Under the pieces are notes generated by a model, which ran no database searches, was not told the origin of the DNA, and saw only the letters and a list, made by a program, of their open reading frames with translations. A program made the position numbers and the translations under genes. Shown one piece after another: positions 51,042 through 58,595 of a stretch of DNA of 64,000 nucleotides; within the stretch, counting starts at the first letter, position 1, and each line of letters starts with the position of its first letter. Where the stretch lies: NCBI GenBank assembly GCA_052379645.1, contig JBQSYU010000016.1. One strand, written 5' to 3'. Origin of the DNA: Arthrobacter_H sp030452125. Lineage in GTDB: Bacteria; Actinomycetota; Actinomycetes; Actinomycetales; Micrococcaceae.

Positions 51042-53210
51042 ATGGCGTCTAGAAAGTCCCCCTTCTTCAACACTGCAACCACCCTCGGCAAGATCGTGGC
51101 CTTCTTCGGGGTCAGTGCACTCTGTGGGGTCCTGGCTGCCGGAATGCTGGTGCCCGCAGCCTCCGTGGCCGGCTCCACCGCAGCGATCGGGATGGACTTC
51201 TTCGACGCACTGCCGGCGGAGCTGAAACAGGAGCCGCTGTCCCAGCCGTCCAAGGTCGTGGCCAAGGACGGGACGACCCTGGCCACGTTCTACGCGGAGA
51301 ACCGCACGCCGGTCGAACTCGACGAGATCTCCAAGGACATGCAGAACGCCATCGTCTCCATCGAGGACGAACGCTTCTACGAGCACAACGGCGTGGACCT
51401 GCGCGGCATCGCCCGCGCTGCCGCGCACAACTTCACCAGCTCCTCGCAGCAGGGCGCCTCCACGTTGACCCAGCAGTACGTGAACAACGTGCTGATCAAC
51501 GCCAAGTTCCTCAGTGGTGCCGATAAATCGGACATCACCTACTCCGGTACCAAGGACCTCGCCGATAAGCTGCGCGAGGCCAAGCTGGCGATCTCCGTGG
51601 AAAAGGAATTCACCAAGAAGGAGATCCTGCAGGGATATCTCAACCTGGTGCTCTTCTCCGGGACCAACTACGGTGTCGAAGCCGCCGCGGAACGCTACTT
51701 CTCCGTCCATGCCAAGGACCTGAACATCCAGCAGTCGGCCATGCTCGCCGGGATGGTCCAGCGGCCGAACACCTTCGATCCGATCAAGAACCCCGATCTG
51801 ACGCTCAAGCGCCGCAACACCGTGCTCGGTGCCATGCTCAAGACGGATTCGATCACGAAGAAGGAATATGACAAGGCCGTGAAGACGAAATTGGGGTTGA
51901 AGCCCAAGGACGTGAAATCCGGATGCGTGGCCGCCAAGTCGGCGAACTACTTCTGCGATTACGTCTCCCACGAGATCATGAAGGATCCGGCCTTCGGCAA
52001 GACGAAGAAGGAACGCGAGACGCTGCTCTACCGCGGGGGATTGACCATCAAGACCACCTTGGATCCGCGCCTGCAGAAGGAAGCGGAAAAGGAAACCACG
52101 AAGACCATTCCCGCCGACGACAGCTCCAACATGGGCTCGGCCATCGTCACCGTGGAACCGGGCACGGGCAACATCCTGGCCATGGCCCAGAACAAGAAGT
52201 ACGGCTCGGATCCGGACGATTCGTCATACACGACCTACAACCTCACCGCGGGCCGCTCCATGGGCGGCACCAACGGCTTCCAGGGCGGCTCGACCATGAA
52301 GCCCTACACCGCGATCGCCTGGCTGGAGGACGGCCGGCATATGTGGGACAAGGTCAACGCCCAACGCCGGCTGTACGACGCGAACTTCCATTGGAAGGCC
52401 TCCTGCATGCCCAAGGGCTACGTGACCGTCGACGGCGGCTACGAACCGAAGAACTTCGACGCGGGCTTCCGCAAACCGATGACCGCGGACTACGGACTGT
52501 ACTGGTCCATCAACACCGCGACCGTCAACGAGGCCTCCCAGCTCGACCTGTGCAAGATCGCCGACGTCACCGAGCGGGTCGGGCTCTTGAACGCCGCGAC
52601 CGGCAAACCGATCACCGGGGCCAACCCCTCGTTCGTGATCGGCGCGGATCCGATCACCCCGCTGGCCCAGGCCACCGCGTTCGCGACCTTCGCCAATAAG
52701 GGCGAATACTGCAAGAACCGGGCCCTGACCTCGGTCACCGACGCCGCCGGAAACTCCTATAAGGTCCCCGGCGAATCCTGCGAGCAGGTCATCGACGAGC
52801 AGGTCATCGCCAACCTGAACGGCACCTTGAAACGGATCGCCGGCACCCGTGTCGCCAAGGGCACCATCGACAAGCCGATCGCCGGCAAGACCGGCACCAA
52901 CAACACCGCGTCCTCCACCTGGTTCGTGGGCTACAGCACGGGCATGGCCACCGCTGCCTGGACGGGCCGCTTCGATGGGAACGCGCAGATCAAGGGCGTG
53001 GAGATCAACGGCAAGCGCTATTCCAACCCCGACTCCTCGACCCTGGCCGCGCCCTTGTGGCTTGAATACACGAAGGACGTCATCGACTACTATCCGGCCA
53101 AGGGCTTCGGGAGCAAGGATTCGAAGCCGGGCAAATCCCCGGACCACAGCGATTCGCCGGACAACGGTCCCGCCGGTGACGCCGGTGACGACAACAACGA
53201 CGACGATTAA
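51042..53210 (+). CDS. Class A penicillin-binding protein (glycosyltransferase/transpeptidase)
   Basis: The 722-residue enzyme polymerises and crosslinks peptidoglycan. One N-terminal membrane helix (residues ~17-45) is followed by the GT51 domain, with the catalytic glutamate in SIEDERFYEHNGVD and QGASTLTQQYV, and then the transpeptidase domain with STMK (nucleophile serine), SIN in WSINTAT, and KTGTN. No C-terminal PASTA domain is present; instead the chain ends with a Ser/Pro/Asp-rich tail. It resembles PonA of actinobacteria. The metallophosphoesterase gene follows 29 bases later. Confidence 0.93.
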   Translation: MASRKSPFFNTATTLGKIVAFFGVSALCGVLAAGMLVPAASVAGSTAAIGMDFFDALPAELKQEPLSQPSKVVAKDGTTLATFYAENRTPVELDEISKDMQNAIVSIEDERFYEHNGVDLRGIARAAAHNFTSSSQQGASTLTQQYVNNVLINAKFLSGADKSDITYSGTKDLADKLREAKLAISVEKEFTKKEILQGYLNLVLFSGTNYGVEAAAERYFSVHAKDLNIQQSAMLAGMVQRPNTFDPIKNPDLTLKRRNTVLGAMLKTDSITKKEYDKAVKTKLGLKPKDVKSGCVAAKSANYFCDYVSHEIMKDPAFGKTKKERETLLYRGGLTIKTTLDPRLQKEAEKETTKTIPADDSSNMGSAIVTVEPGTGNILAMAQNKKYGSDPDDSSYTTYNLTAGRSMGGTNGFQGGSTMKPYTAIAWLEDGRHMWDKVNAQRRLYDANFHWKASCMPKGYVTVDGGYEPKNFDAGFRKPMTADYGLYWSINTATVNEASQLDLCKIADVTERVGLLNAATGKPITGANPSFVIGADPITPLAQATAFATFANKGEYCKNRALTSVTDAAGNSYKVPGESCEQVIDEQVIANLNGTLKRIAGTRVAKGTIDKPIAGKTGTNNTASSTWFVGYSTGMATAAWTGRFDGNAQIKGVEINGKRYSNPDSSTLAAPLWLEYTKDVIDYYPAKGFGSKDSKPGKSPDHSDSPDNGPAGDAGDDNNDDD

Positions 53211-53239
53211 CGGCTAGGACGAGGGAGGGCACCCACGCC

Positions 53240-54193
53240 ATGGGCGCATCACAGGACATCACGCAGGCCGTCAAACGGGTGGTCCCGGTCGCGGGGGCCG
53301 CGGCCGGCATCGGGGCCTCGTTGGCCGGGCTGGCCATCGGCTACGGGCTGCTGGAACGCAACGCGTTCACCATCCGCCACGAGACCGTCCAGCTCCTGCC
53401 GCCGGGGATGCCTGACCTGCGGGTGCTTCATCTGTCCGATATCCATCTGGTGCCGGGCCAGGATGCCAAGAAACGCTGGCTTCGTTCCCTGGCCGGGCTG
53501 GCCCCCGACCTGGTGGTCAATACCGGCGACAACCTCAGCCACCGCGATGCGGTCCCGGAACTGCTGGAGGCCCTTGAGCCGTTGATGGCCTTCCCCGGGG
53601 TCTTCGTGCCGGGCTCCAACTGCTATTACGGCCCGCGTCTGAAGAATCCGCTGCGCTACCTCACCGGCGGGAGGGACAAGCCCCGCAACCTGGCCAAATT
53701 CACGCTGCCCTGGCAGCAGATGCATGCAGGGTTCGGCGCCGCGGGCTGGACCAATCTGACCAACCGGGCCATCTCCAAACCGCTCAACGGGGTCCGCTTG
53801 GACTTCTCGGGCGTGGACGACCCCCACCTGAAGCTCGAGCAGTTCGCCGGCTGGCCCCGCGGTTCCTCCACCGCCGGCGAAGCACCCCATGTGCGCATCG
53901 CCCTGACCCATGCCCCCTACCAGCGGGTGCTGGACCAGTTCACCGACTCCGGTGCCGACATCATCTTCGCCGGCCACACCCATGGTGGCCAGATCTGCGT
54001 GCCCGGCTACGGCGCCCTGGTCAGCAACTGCGATCTGCCGACCTGGCGGGCCCGCGGTCTGACCGAATGGGAGCACCGGGGCAAGACCGTCCCCCTGGAG
54101 GTCTCGGCAGGCATCGGGACCTCCAGATACGCCCCGGTGCGCATCGCCTGCCCACCGGAGGCCGTGTTGCTGACGTTGACCGCCCGCGACTGA
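53240..54193 (+). CDS. Membrane-anchored metallophosphoesterase
   Basis: The 317-residue protein has an N-terminal hydrophobic segment (residues ~15-37) and a calcineurin-like phosphoesterase domain. Metal-site motifs are LHLSDIHL, NTGDNLSH, LTHAPYQ and FAGHTHGGQ. The motif normally containing the catalytic His (GNHE/D) reads GSNCYYG (Cys128), in a family where GSNDY is usual, so the residue after Asn is changed. Homologues commonly follow a PonA-type PBP, as here, so a cell-envelope role is likely. The substrate is unknown. Confidence 0.85.
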   Translation: MGASQDITQAVKRVVPVAGAAAGIGASLAGLAIGYGLLERNAFTIRHETVQLLPPGMPDLRVLHLSDIHLVPGQDAKKRWLRSLAGLAPDLVVNTGDNLSHRDAVPELLEALEPLMAFPGVFVPGSNCYYGPRLKNPLRYLTGGRDKPRNLAKFTLPWQQMHAGFGAAGWTNLTNRAISKPLNGVRLDFSGVDDPHLKLEQFAGWPRGSSTAGEAPHVRIALTHAPYQRVLDQFTDSGADIIFAGHTHGGQICVPGYGALVSNCDLPTWRARGLTEWEHRGKTVPLEVSAGIGTSRYAPVRIACPPEAVLLTLTARD

Positions 54194-54368
54194 AACCCTC
54201 GTGACAATGGCCCGGGAACCACGTCGGAAATCCTCTCCCGGCGCCTCCGGGCCCACGATCCACGCTCCCGGTGGACCACGACACCTCGCTGATTGATGAA
54301 ACCCAACCGGTGGTTGTACGCTGTCTTTGATTGCTGTAGGCAAACACAACAGATCGAGGACGCCCTCC

Positions 54369-56216
54369 GTGGTGCAACACCAGAATAGTCAGCAACAACC
54401 CCAAGCCCCAGCGTCGTTCTGGCAGACCGTGAGCCGGCTCGGCCCCCAGGTCCGCCCCTACGTCCCCCGCCTTTTCGCGGGGTTCCTCTGCGCCCTCGGA
54501 GCCGGCGTGGTCGCGTTGACGATCCCGCAGGTCCTGGGCCAGATGGTCAAGTCCGTCCTGCATGCCGGTGGCTCATCGGCCGACGTCTGGTTCAGTGTCG
54601 GCATCGTCGCCGCCCTGGGCCTGGCCGAAGCGGTCCTGGTCTTCTTCCGCCGGATCTTCGTGATCACCCCTGCCGCACGCATCGAAACCGATCTGCGCGT
54701 GGGGATGTACCGGCATCTGCAACGACTCCCCGTGGCCTTCCACGATAAATGGGGGTCCGGCCAGCTGCTCTCGCGGTCAATGGCCGATCTCGGGCTTCTC
54801 CGCCGCTGGTTGGCCTTCGGCTCGATCATGCTCATCGTCTCCACGGTGACCGTCCTGGTGGGGCTCACGCTGATGTTCACCAGCAGCTGGCTGTTGGGGG
54901 CGATCTACCTGGTCGGGGCCATCCCGATCACCATCCGGGCCTTCTACTTCCGCAACGTCTTCCGCATCGCCAGCCGGCTCAGCCAGGACCAGGCCGGCGA
55001 CCTGGCCACCAATGTGGAGGAATCCGTCCACGGCATCCGGGTCATCAAGGCCTTCGGCCGCGGCAGCGAGGCCCTCGAGGGATTCGGCGTCCGGGCCAGG
55101 CGCCTGCGGGATACCGAAATCAGCAAGGCCCGCACGCTCTCCGGCTTCCTGATGTTCGTGGTCTCCATCCCCGAAGTCACCCTCGGGGCGGCCCTGCTGG
55201 TGGGCATCTGGCTCACGGCCCAAGGCCAACTCGACGTCGGGGACCTGACGACCTTCTTCGCCACCGCCGCCGTCCTGGCCGCCCCGGTGGAGGGCATCGG
55301 CATGCTGTTGGGCATGACCCTGACGACCAAGACCGCCCTGGATCGCCACTTCGACGTCATGGACACCGTCAACACCATCGACTCCCCCGCCACCCCGATC
55401 CACCCGGAACGCCCCGACGGACGACTGAGCCTGCACGACGTCTCCTTCAGCTACCCCGATGCCCGCCCCGGGAGCGCCCCGGTCCTGGACGGGGTCGATC
55501 TGGAGGTCGAACCCGGAGAGACCATGGCCCTGGTGGGGACCACCGGGAGCGGCAAGTCGACCCTGCTGCAGCTGATCCCCCGACTGTATGAGACCTCCGG
55601 CGGTTCCGTGGCCATCGACGGCGTGGACGTGCGCAACTACGATCTCGCCGAGCTGCGCACCGCGGTATCCGTCGCCTTCGAGGACACCACCTTGTTCTCC
55701 TCCTCGATCGCCGAGAACATCCTTTTGGGCGCCTCCCTCCCCCCGGGGACCGACCCCCGCACGGCCCTGGCGGAGGCGCTCGACGTCGCCCAGGCCCAGT
55801 TCGCCCACCATCTCACCGATGGCGTCGACACGGTCATCGGCGAGGAGGGGCTGTCCCTGTCGGGGGGCCAACGCCAACGCATCGCCCTGGCCCGGGCGAT
55901 CGCCGCCAAACCCCGCGTCCTGGTCCTGGATGACCCGCTCTCGGCCCTGGACGTGCGCACCGAGGAGGCCGTCACCGAACGCCTGCGGGCGGTGGTCGCC
56001 GACATGACCACCCTCATCGTCGCCCACCGGCCCTCCACCGTGATGCTCGCCGACCGGGTCGCACTGCTGCGCAACGGACGGATCGACGACGTGGGAACCC
56101 ACACCGAGCTCCTCAACCGCAGCGCCCACTACCGCTACGTGATCGCCAGCCTGGACGACCCGCCCACGGTGGAGGACGTCCTGCAGACCAACACCGGAAA
56201 GGGGCCCGGAGCATGA
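54369..56216 (+). CDS. ABC exporter half-transporter, degenerate NBD
   Basis: The 615-residue protein has six membrane helices (about residues 30-315) and a C-terminal ATPase. The ATPase has Walker A GTTGSGKST, signature LSGGQRQR and H-loop AHRPST, but the residue after Walker B is Asp (LVLDDPLSALD) where a catalytic glutamate is usual. That marks it as the non-canonical partner of a heterodimeric exporter like TM287/288 or BmrCD. GTG 54369 has GAGGA about eight bases upstream. The stop overlaps the next gene's ATG by four bases. Substrate unknown. Confidence 0.88.
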   Translation: MVQHQNSQQQPQAPASFWQTVSRLGPQVRPYVPRLFAGFLCALGAGVVALTIPQVLGQMVKSVLHAGGSSADVWFSVGIVAALGLAEAVLVFFRRIFVITPAARIETDLRVGMYRHLQRLPVAFHDKWGSGQLLSRSMADLGLLRRWLAFGSIMLIVSTVTVLVGLTLMFTSSWLLGAIYLVGAIPITIRAFYFRNVFRIASRLSQDQAGDLATNVEESVHGIRVIKAFGRGSEALEGFGVRARRLRDTEISKARTLSGFLMFVVSIPEVTLGAALLVGIWLTAQGQLDVGDLTTFFATAAVLAAPVEGIGMLLGMTLTTKTALDRHFDVMDTVNTIDSPATPIHPERPDGRLSLHDVSFSYPDARPGSAPVLDGVDLEVEPGETMALVGTTGSGKSTLLQLIPRLYETSGGSVAIDGVDVRNYDLAELRTAVSVAFEDTTLFSSSIAENILLGASLPPGTDPRTALAEALDVAQAQFAHHLTDGVDTVIGEEGLSLSGGQRQRIALARAIAAKPRVLVLDDPLSALDVRTEEAVTERLRAVVADMTTLIVAHRPSTVMLADRVALLRNGRIDDVGTHTELLNRSAHYRYVIASLDDPPTVEDVLQTNTGKGPGA

Positions 56217-58021
56217 GCGGCACCCGAGGCGTCGAGAACGAAGACCAGATCCTGCTCGGCCGCGAGGACCGGGCCCGGGTCAGGTCCCGGTCCTGGGCCC
56301 TGCTCAAACAACTGGCGGCCACGCAGAAACCCCTCCTGAGCCTCACCGTGGTGCTGGTGATCGTCTCCAACCTGGCGCGGGCCTCCTTCCCGCTGATCGT
56401 CGCATGGTCCATCTCCTGGGCCCTGCCCCGGCTGATGGACGGGGACACCGCCCCCTTCGCCCTCACGGGTGGGCTCTACATCGTGGCCGGACTGCTCGCG
56501 GGGATCCTGCTGGGCTGGTACAACCTCTGCACGGCCAAGGTCAGCCAGGCCATGCTGCTGACCTTGCGGATGCGGGTCTTCCGGCACACCCAACTGCTCA
56601 GCCTGGAGTTCCACGAGAAGTACACCTCCGGACGAATCATCTCCCGGCAGACCTCGGATCTGGAGACGCTGCGCGAACTCCTGGATCAGGGCATCTCGGA
56701 ACTGGCCTCCGGCATCGTGTTCATCACCTTCACCGCCGTGAGCATCTTCCTGCTGGACTGGCGCTCGGGGCTGGTCATCCTCTGCGCGCTCATCCCCATC
56801 TCGGTGATCTTCCGGTGGTACCAGAAGCGTTCCGAACTGGTCTACCGCGAGTCCAGGGTCTTCTCCGCCCGGCTGATCACCTCCTTCGTGGAGACGATGA
56901 CCGGGATCCGTGCGGTCAAGGCCTTCCGGAGGGAACGCGAGAACAACGAGAGCTACCGCAAGGTCGCCCACGACTACCGTGACAACTCCATCCGTTCCAT
57001 CAACCTCTTCGGTGTCCTGCAACCGTCCCTGGTCCTCATCGGGAACCTGACGGTGGCCGCCCTGCTGCTCTTCGGCGGCTTCCGGGTCCTGGAGGGGACC
57101 CTGGACGTCGGGACGCTCATCGGCCTGCTGCTGGCCGGCAAACGGGTCTTCCAGCCCGTGGACCAGATCGCCATGTTCTACAACTCCCTGCAGGCCGCCA
57201 CGGCGGCCCTGGAAAAGGTGTCGGGGCTGCTCGAGGAGGAACCCACGGTCGTGGAACCGGTGGAGCCCGAGCCGATGGAGGAGCCCACCGGGCATATCGA
57301 ATTCCGGCAGGCGGTCTTCGGCTACGGGGACGGGCCGGTGATCATGGAACGATTCGACCTGGACATCCCCGCCGGCCAGACCGTGGCCGTCGTGGGCCAG
57401 ACCGGCGCCGGGAAATCGACGTTGGCAAAGCTCATCGCCAGGTTCTACGACCTCTCCGACGGGTCGTTGTCCCTGGACGGGGTCGAGCTGAGCCGGTTGG
57501 CCAATGAGGACCTGCGCCGGGCCGTGGTCATGGTGACCCAGGAGGCGTTCCTGTTCTCGGGAACCGTGGCCGAGAACATCGCCCTGGGCAAACCAGGGGC
57601 CTCCGTCGATGAGATCGTCCTGGCGGCCCGGGCCGTGGGGGCCGACGAGTTCATCAAGTCCCTGCCCGACGGCTACGACACCGATGTCAATAAGCGCGGA
57701 GGTCGGGTCTCCGCGGGCCAACGCCAGTTGATCTCCTTCGCCCGCGCCTTCCTGGCCGACCCTGCGGTGCTCATCCTGGACGAGGCCACCTCCTCCCTGG
57801 ACATCCCCAGCGAACGGCTGGTCCAGCGCGGCCTCCAGACGCTGCTGGGCCAACGGACGGCCCTGATCATCGCCCACCGGCTGTCCACCGTGGAGATCGC
57901 CGACCGGGTCCTGGTGGTCCATGACGGACGGATCGTCGAAGACGGCACTCCCGACGAACTGGTGCGGGCCGGCGGACGCTTCGCGGCCCTGCATGACGCG
58001 TGGCAGGACAGCCTGAACTAG
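56213..58021 (+). CDS. ABC exporter half-transporter, canonical NBD
   Basis: The 602-residue partner has six membrane helices (about residues 35-335) and an ATPase with Walker A GQTGAGKST, a signature VSAGQRQL, Walker B plus catalytic glutamate in LILDEATSSLD, and H-loop AHRLST. With the upstream gene it forms a heterodimer with one active ATP site. Substrate could be drugs, lipid or peptide. It is convergent with the repeat-peptide gene and separated from it by a terminator, so a functional link to that gene rests on position only. Confidence 0.9.
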   Translation: MSGTRGVENEDQILLGREDRARVRSRSWALLKQLAATQKPLLSLTVVLVIVSNLARASFPLIVAWSISWALPRLMDGDTAPFALTGGLYIVAGLLAGILLGWYNLCTAKVSQAMLLTLRMRVFRHTQLLSLEFHEKYTSGRIISRQTSDLETLRELLDQGISELASGIVFITFTAVSIFLLDWRSGLVILCALIPISVIFRWYQKRSELVYRESRVFSARLITSFVETMTGIRAVKAFRRERENNESYRKVAHDYRDNSIRSINLFGVLQPSLVLIGNLTVAALLLFGGFRVLEGTLDVGTLIGLLLAGKRVFQPVDQIAMFYNSLQAATAALEKVSGLLEEEPTVVEPVEPEPMEEPTGHIEFRQAVFGYGDGPVIMERFDLDIPAGQTVAVVGQTGAGKSTLAKLIARFYDLSDGSLSLDGVELSRLANEDLRRAVVMVTQEAFLFSGTVAENIALGKPGASVDEIVLAARAVGADEFIKSLPDGYDTDVNKRGGRVSAGQRQLISFARAFLADPAVLILDEATSSLDIPSERLVQRGLQTLLGQRTALIIAHRLSTVEIADRVLVVHDGRIVEDGTPDELVRAGGRFAALHDAWQDSLN

Positions 58022-58037
58022 CGTCCGGCACGCACGA

Positions 58038-58071
58038 AAATGGTCCGGCCCCCGGAGGGACCGGACCATTT
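58038..58071. terminator. Bidirectional hairpin between ABC exporter and repeat-peptide genes
   Basis: Perfect 11-bp arms AAATGGTCCGG / CCGGACCATTT with a 12-base loop. The A and T ends fit a terminator read from either side of the convergent pair. Confidence 0.75.
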
Positions 58072-58118
58072 CCTTCTGACATCAATGCTCCTGCGGCGTT
58101 CCTTCCGGAACCCCGGGA

Positions 58119-58424
58119 TCAGGCGATGGCTGCGTGCGGCCAATCGCCGACGGCCACCGTCGAATGCGGCCAGTCGCCCACGTTGATCGTGGCGTGCGGC
58201 CAGTCGCCCACGGCAACTGCCGAGTGCGGCCAATCCCCGACATTGATCGTGGCGTGCGGCCAGTCACCGACGTTGATGGTGGCATGTGGCCAGTCGCCGA
58301 CTGCTACAGAGGAATGCGGCCAGTCACCGACGTTGGGGGTGACGTGGGGCCAATCGCCGACGGCCAGAACCGAACCGGCCGCCAGGGCGGCCGTGGCCGC
58401 GAGCGCTGCAACAAGCTTTTTCAA
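58119..58424 (-). CDS. Secreted precursor with eight VGDWPH decapeptide repeats
   Basis: The 101-residue product has a 21-residue Sec signal peptide (MKKLVAALAA start, AGSVLA end, VLA fitting signal peptidase I). The predicted cut falls exactly where the first repeat begins. The remaining 80 residues are eight ten-residue units, each VGDWPH plus four variable residues: VTPN, SSVA, ATIN, ATIN, SAVA, ATIN, STVA, AAIA. The mature part has no Lys, Arg, Cys or Glu. The start is TTG at 58424, with AAGGAG six bases upstream. It is divergent from an XRE-TPR regulator. I infer a multicopy peptide-signal precursor; an intact surface or metal-binding protein is an alternative. Confidence 0.85.
   Translation of the reverse strand: MKKLVAALAATAALAAGSVLAVGDWPHVTPNVGDWPHSSVAVGDWPHATINVGDWPHATINVGDWPHSAVAVGDWPHATINVGDWPHSTVAVGDWPHAAIA
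58122..58361 (-). repeat. Eight 30-bp in-frame tandem repeats
   Basis: Eight 30-base units in phase with the codons, from 58361 down to 58122. All encode VGDWPH, but codons differ between copies: Val GTC/GTG, Gly GGC/GGT/GGG, Asp GAT/GAC, Pro CCC/CCG/CCA, His CAC/CAT. Confidence 0.95.
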
Positions 58425-58461
58425 TGTCTTCTCCTTGTGTGGGTCGCCACGAATTCTTCGA

Positions 58462-58467
58462 TATATA
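58462..58467 (-). promoter_or_regulatory. Putative -10 box of the repeat-peptide gene
   Basis: Minus-strand TATATA (within TATATATC) lies about 37 bases before the TTG start. No convincing -35 hexamer is visible, so activation by a regulator would be plausible. Confidence 0.5.
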
Positions 58468-58549
58468 CCTCAGTGAGTGGCGCATCACTTAACATTCATT
58501 GTAAATTGGAGGGAACATGTTTCGTCAAGGTTTGCTACCAGACCTTTTC

Positions 58550-58568
58550 GAATAACACCGAGTTATTC
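58550..58568. promoter_or_regulatory. Perfect inverted repeat, candidate operator
   Basis: GAATAAC-ACCGA-GTTATTC: seven-base arms with a five-base spacer, 27 bases before the regulator's ATG and about 125 bases from the repeat-peptide start. Its size suits a dimeric XRE-type protein. A weaker AGTGA-N8-TCACT repeat lies at 58472-58489, near the other promoter. Confidence 0.55.
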
Positions 58569-58595
58569 ACTTCCAGTTCGTTCTAAGGGGTTTCC

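Noticed and set aside
58122..58361. CRISPR-like array of 30-bp repeats
   Set aside because: Units are contiguous without unique spacers and are coding; no cas genes lie nearby.
58000..58586. Plus-strand open frames across the repeat region encoding CGQSPT or RPVA-type repeats
   Set aside because: A 30-bp in-frame repeat leaves all frames open. These frames have no ribosome binding site, run through the terminator or the ABC gene, and lack a signal peptide. The minus frame has all of these and starts and ends exactly with the repeats.
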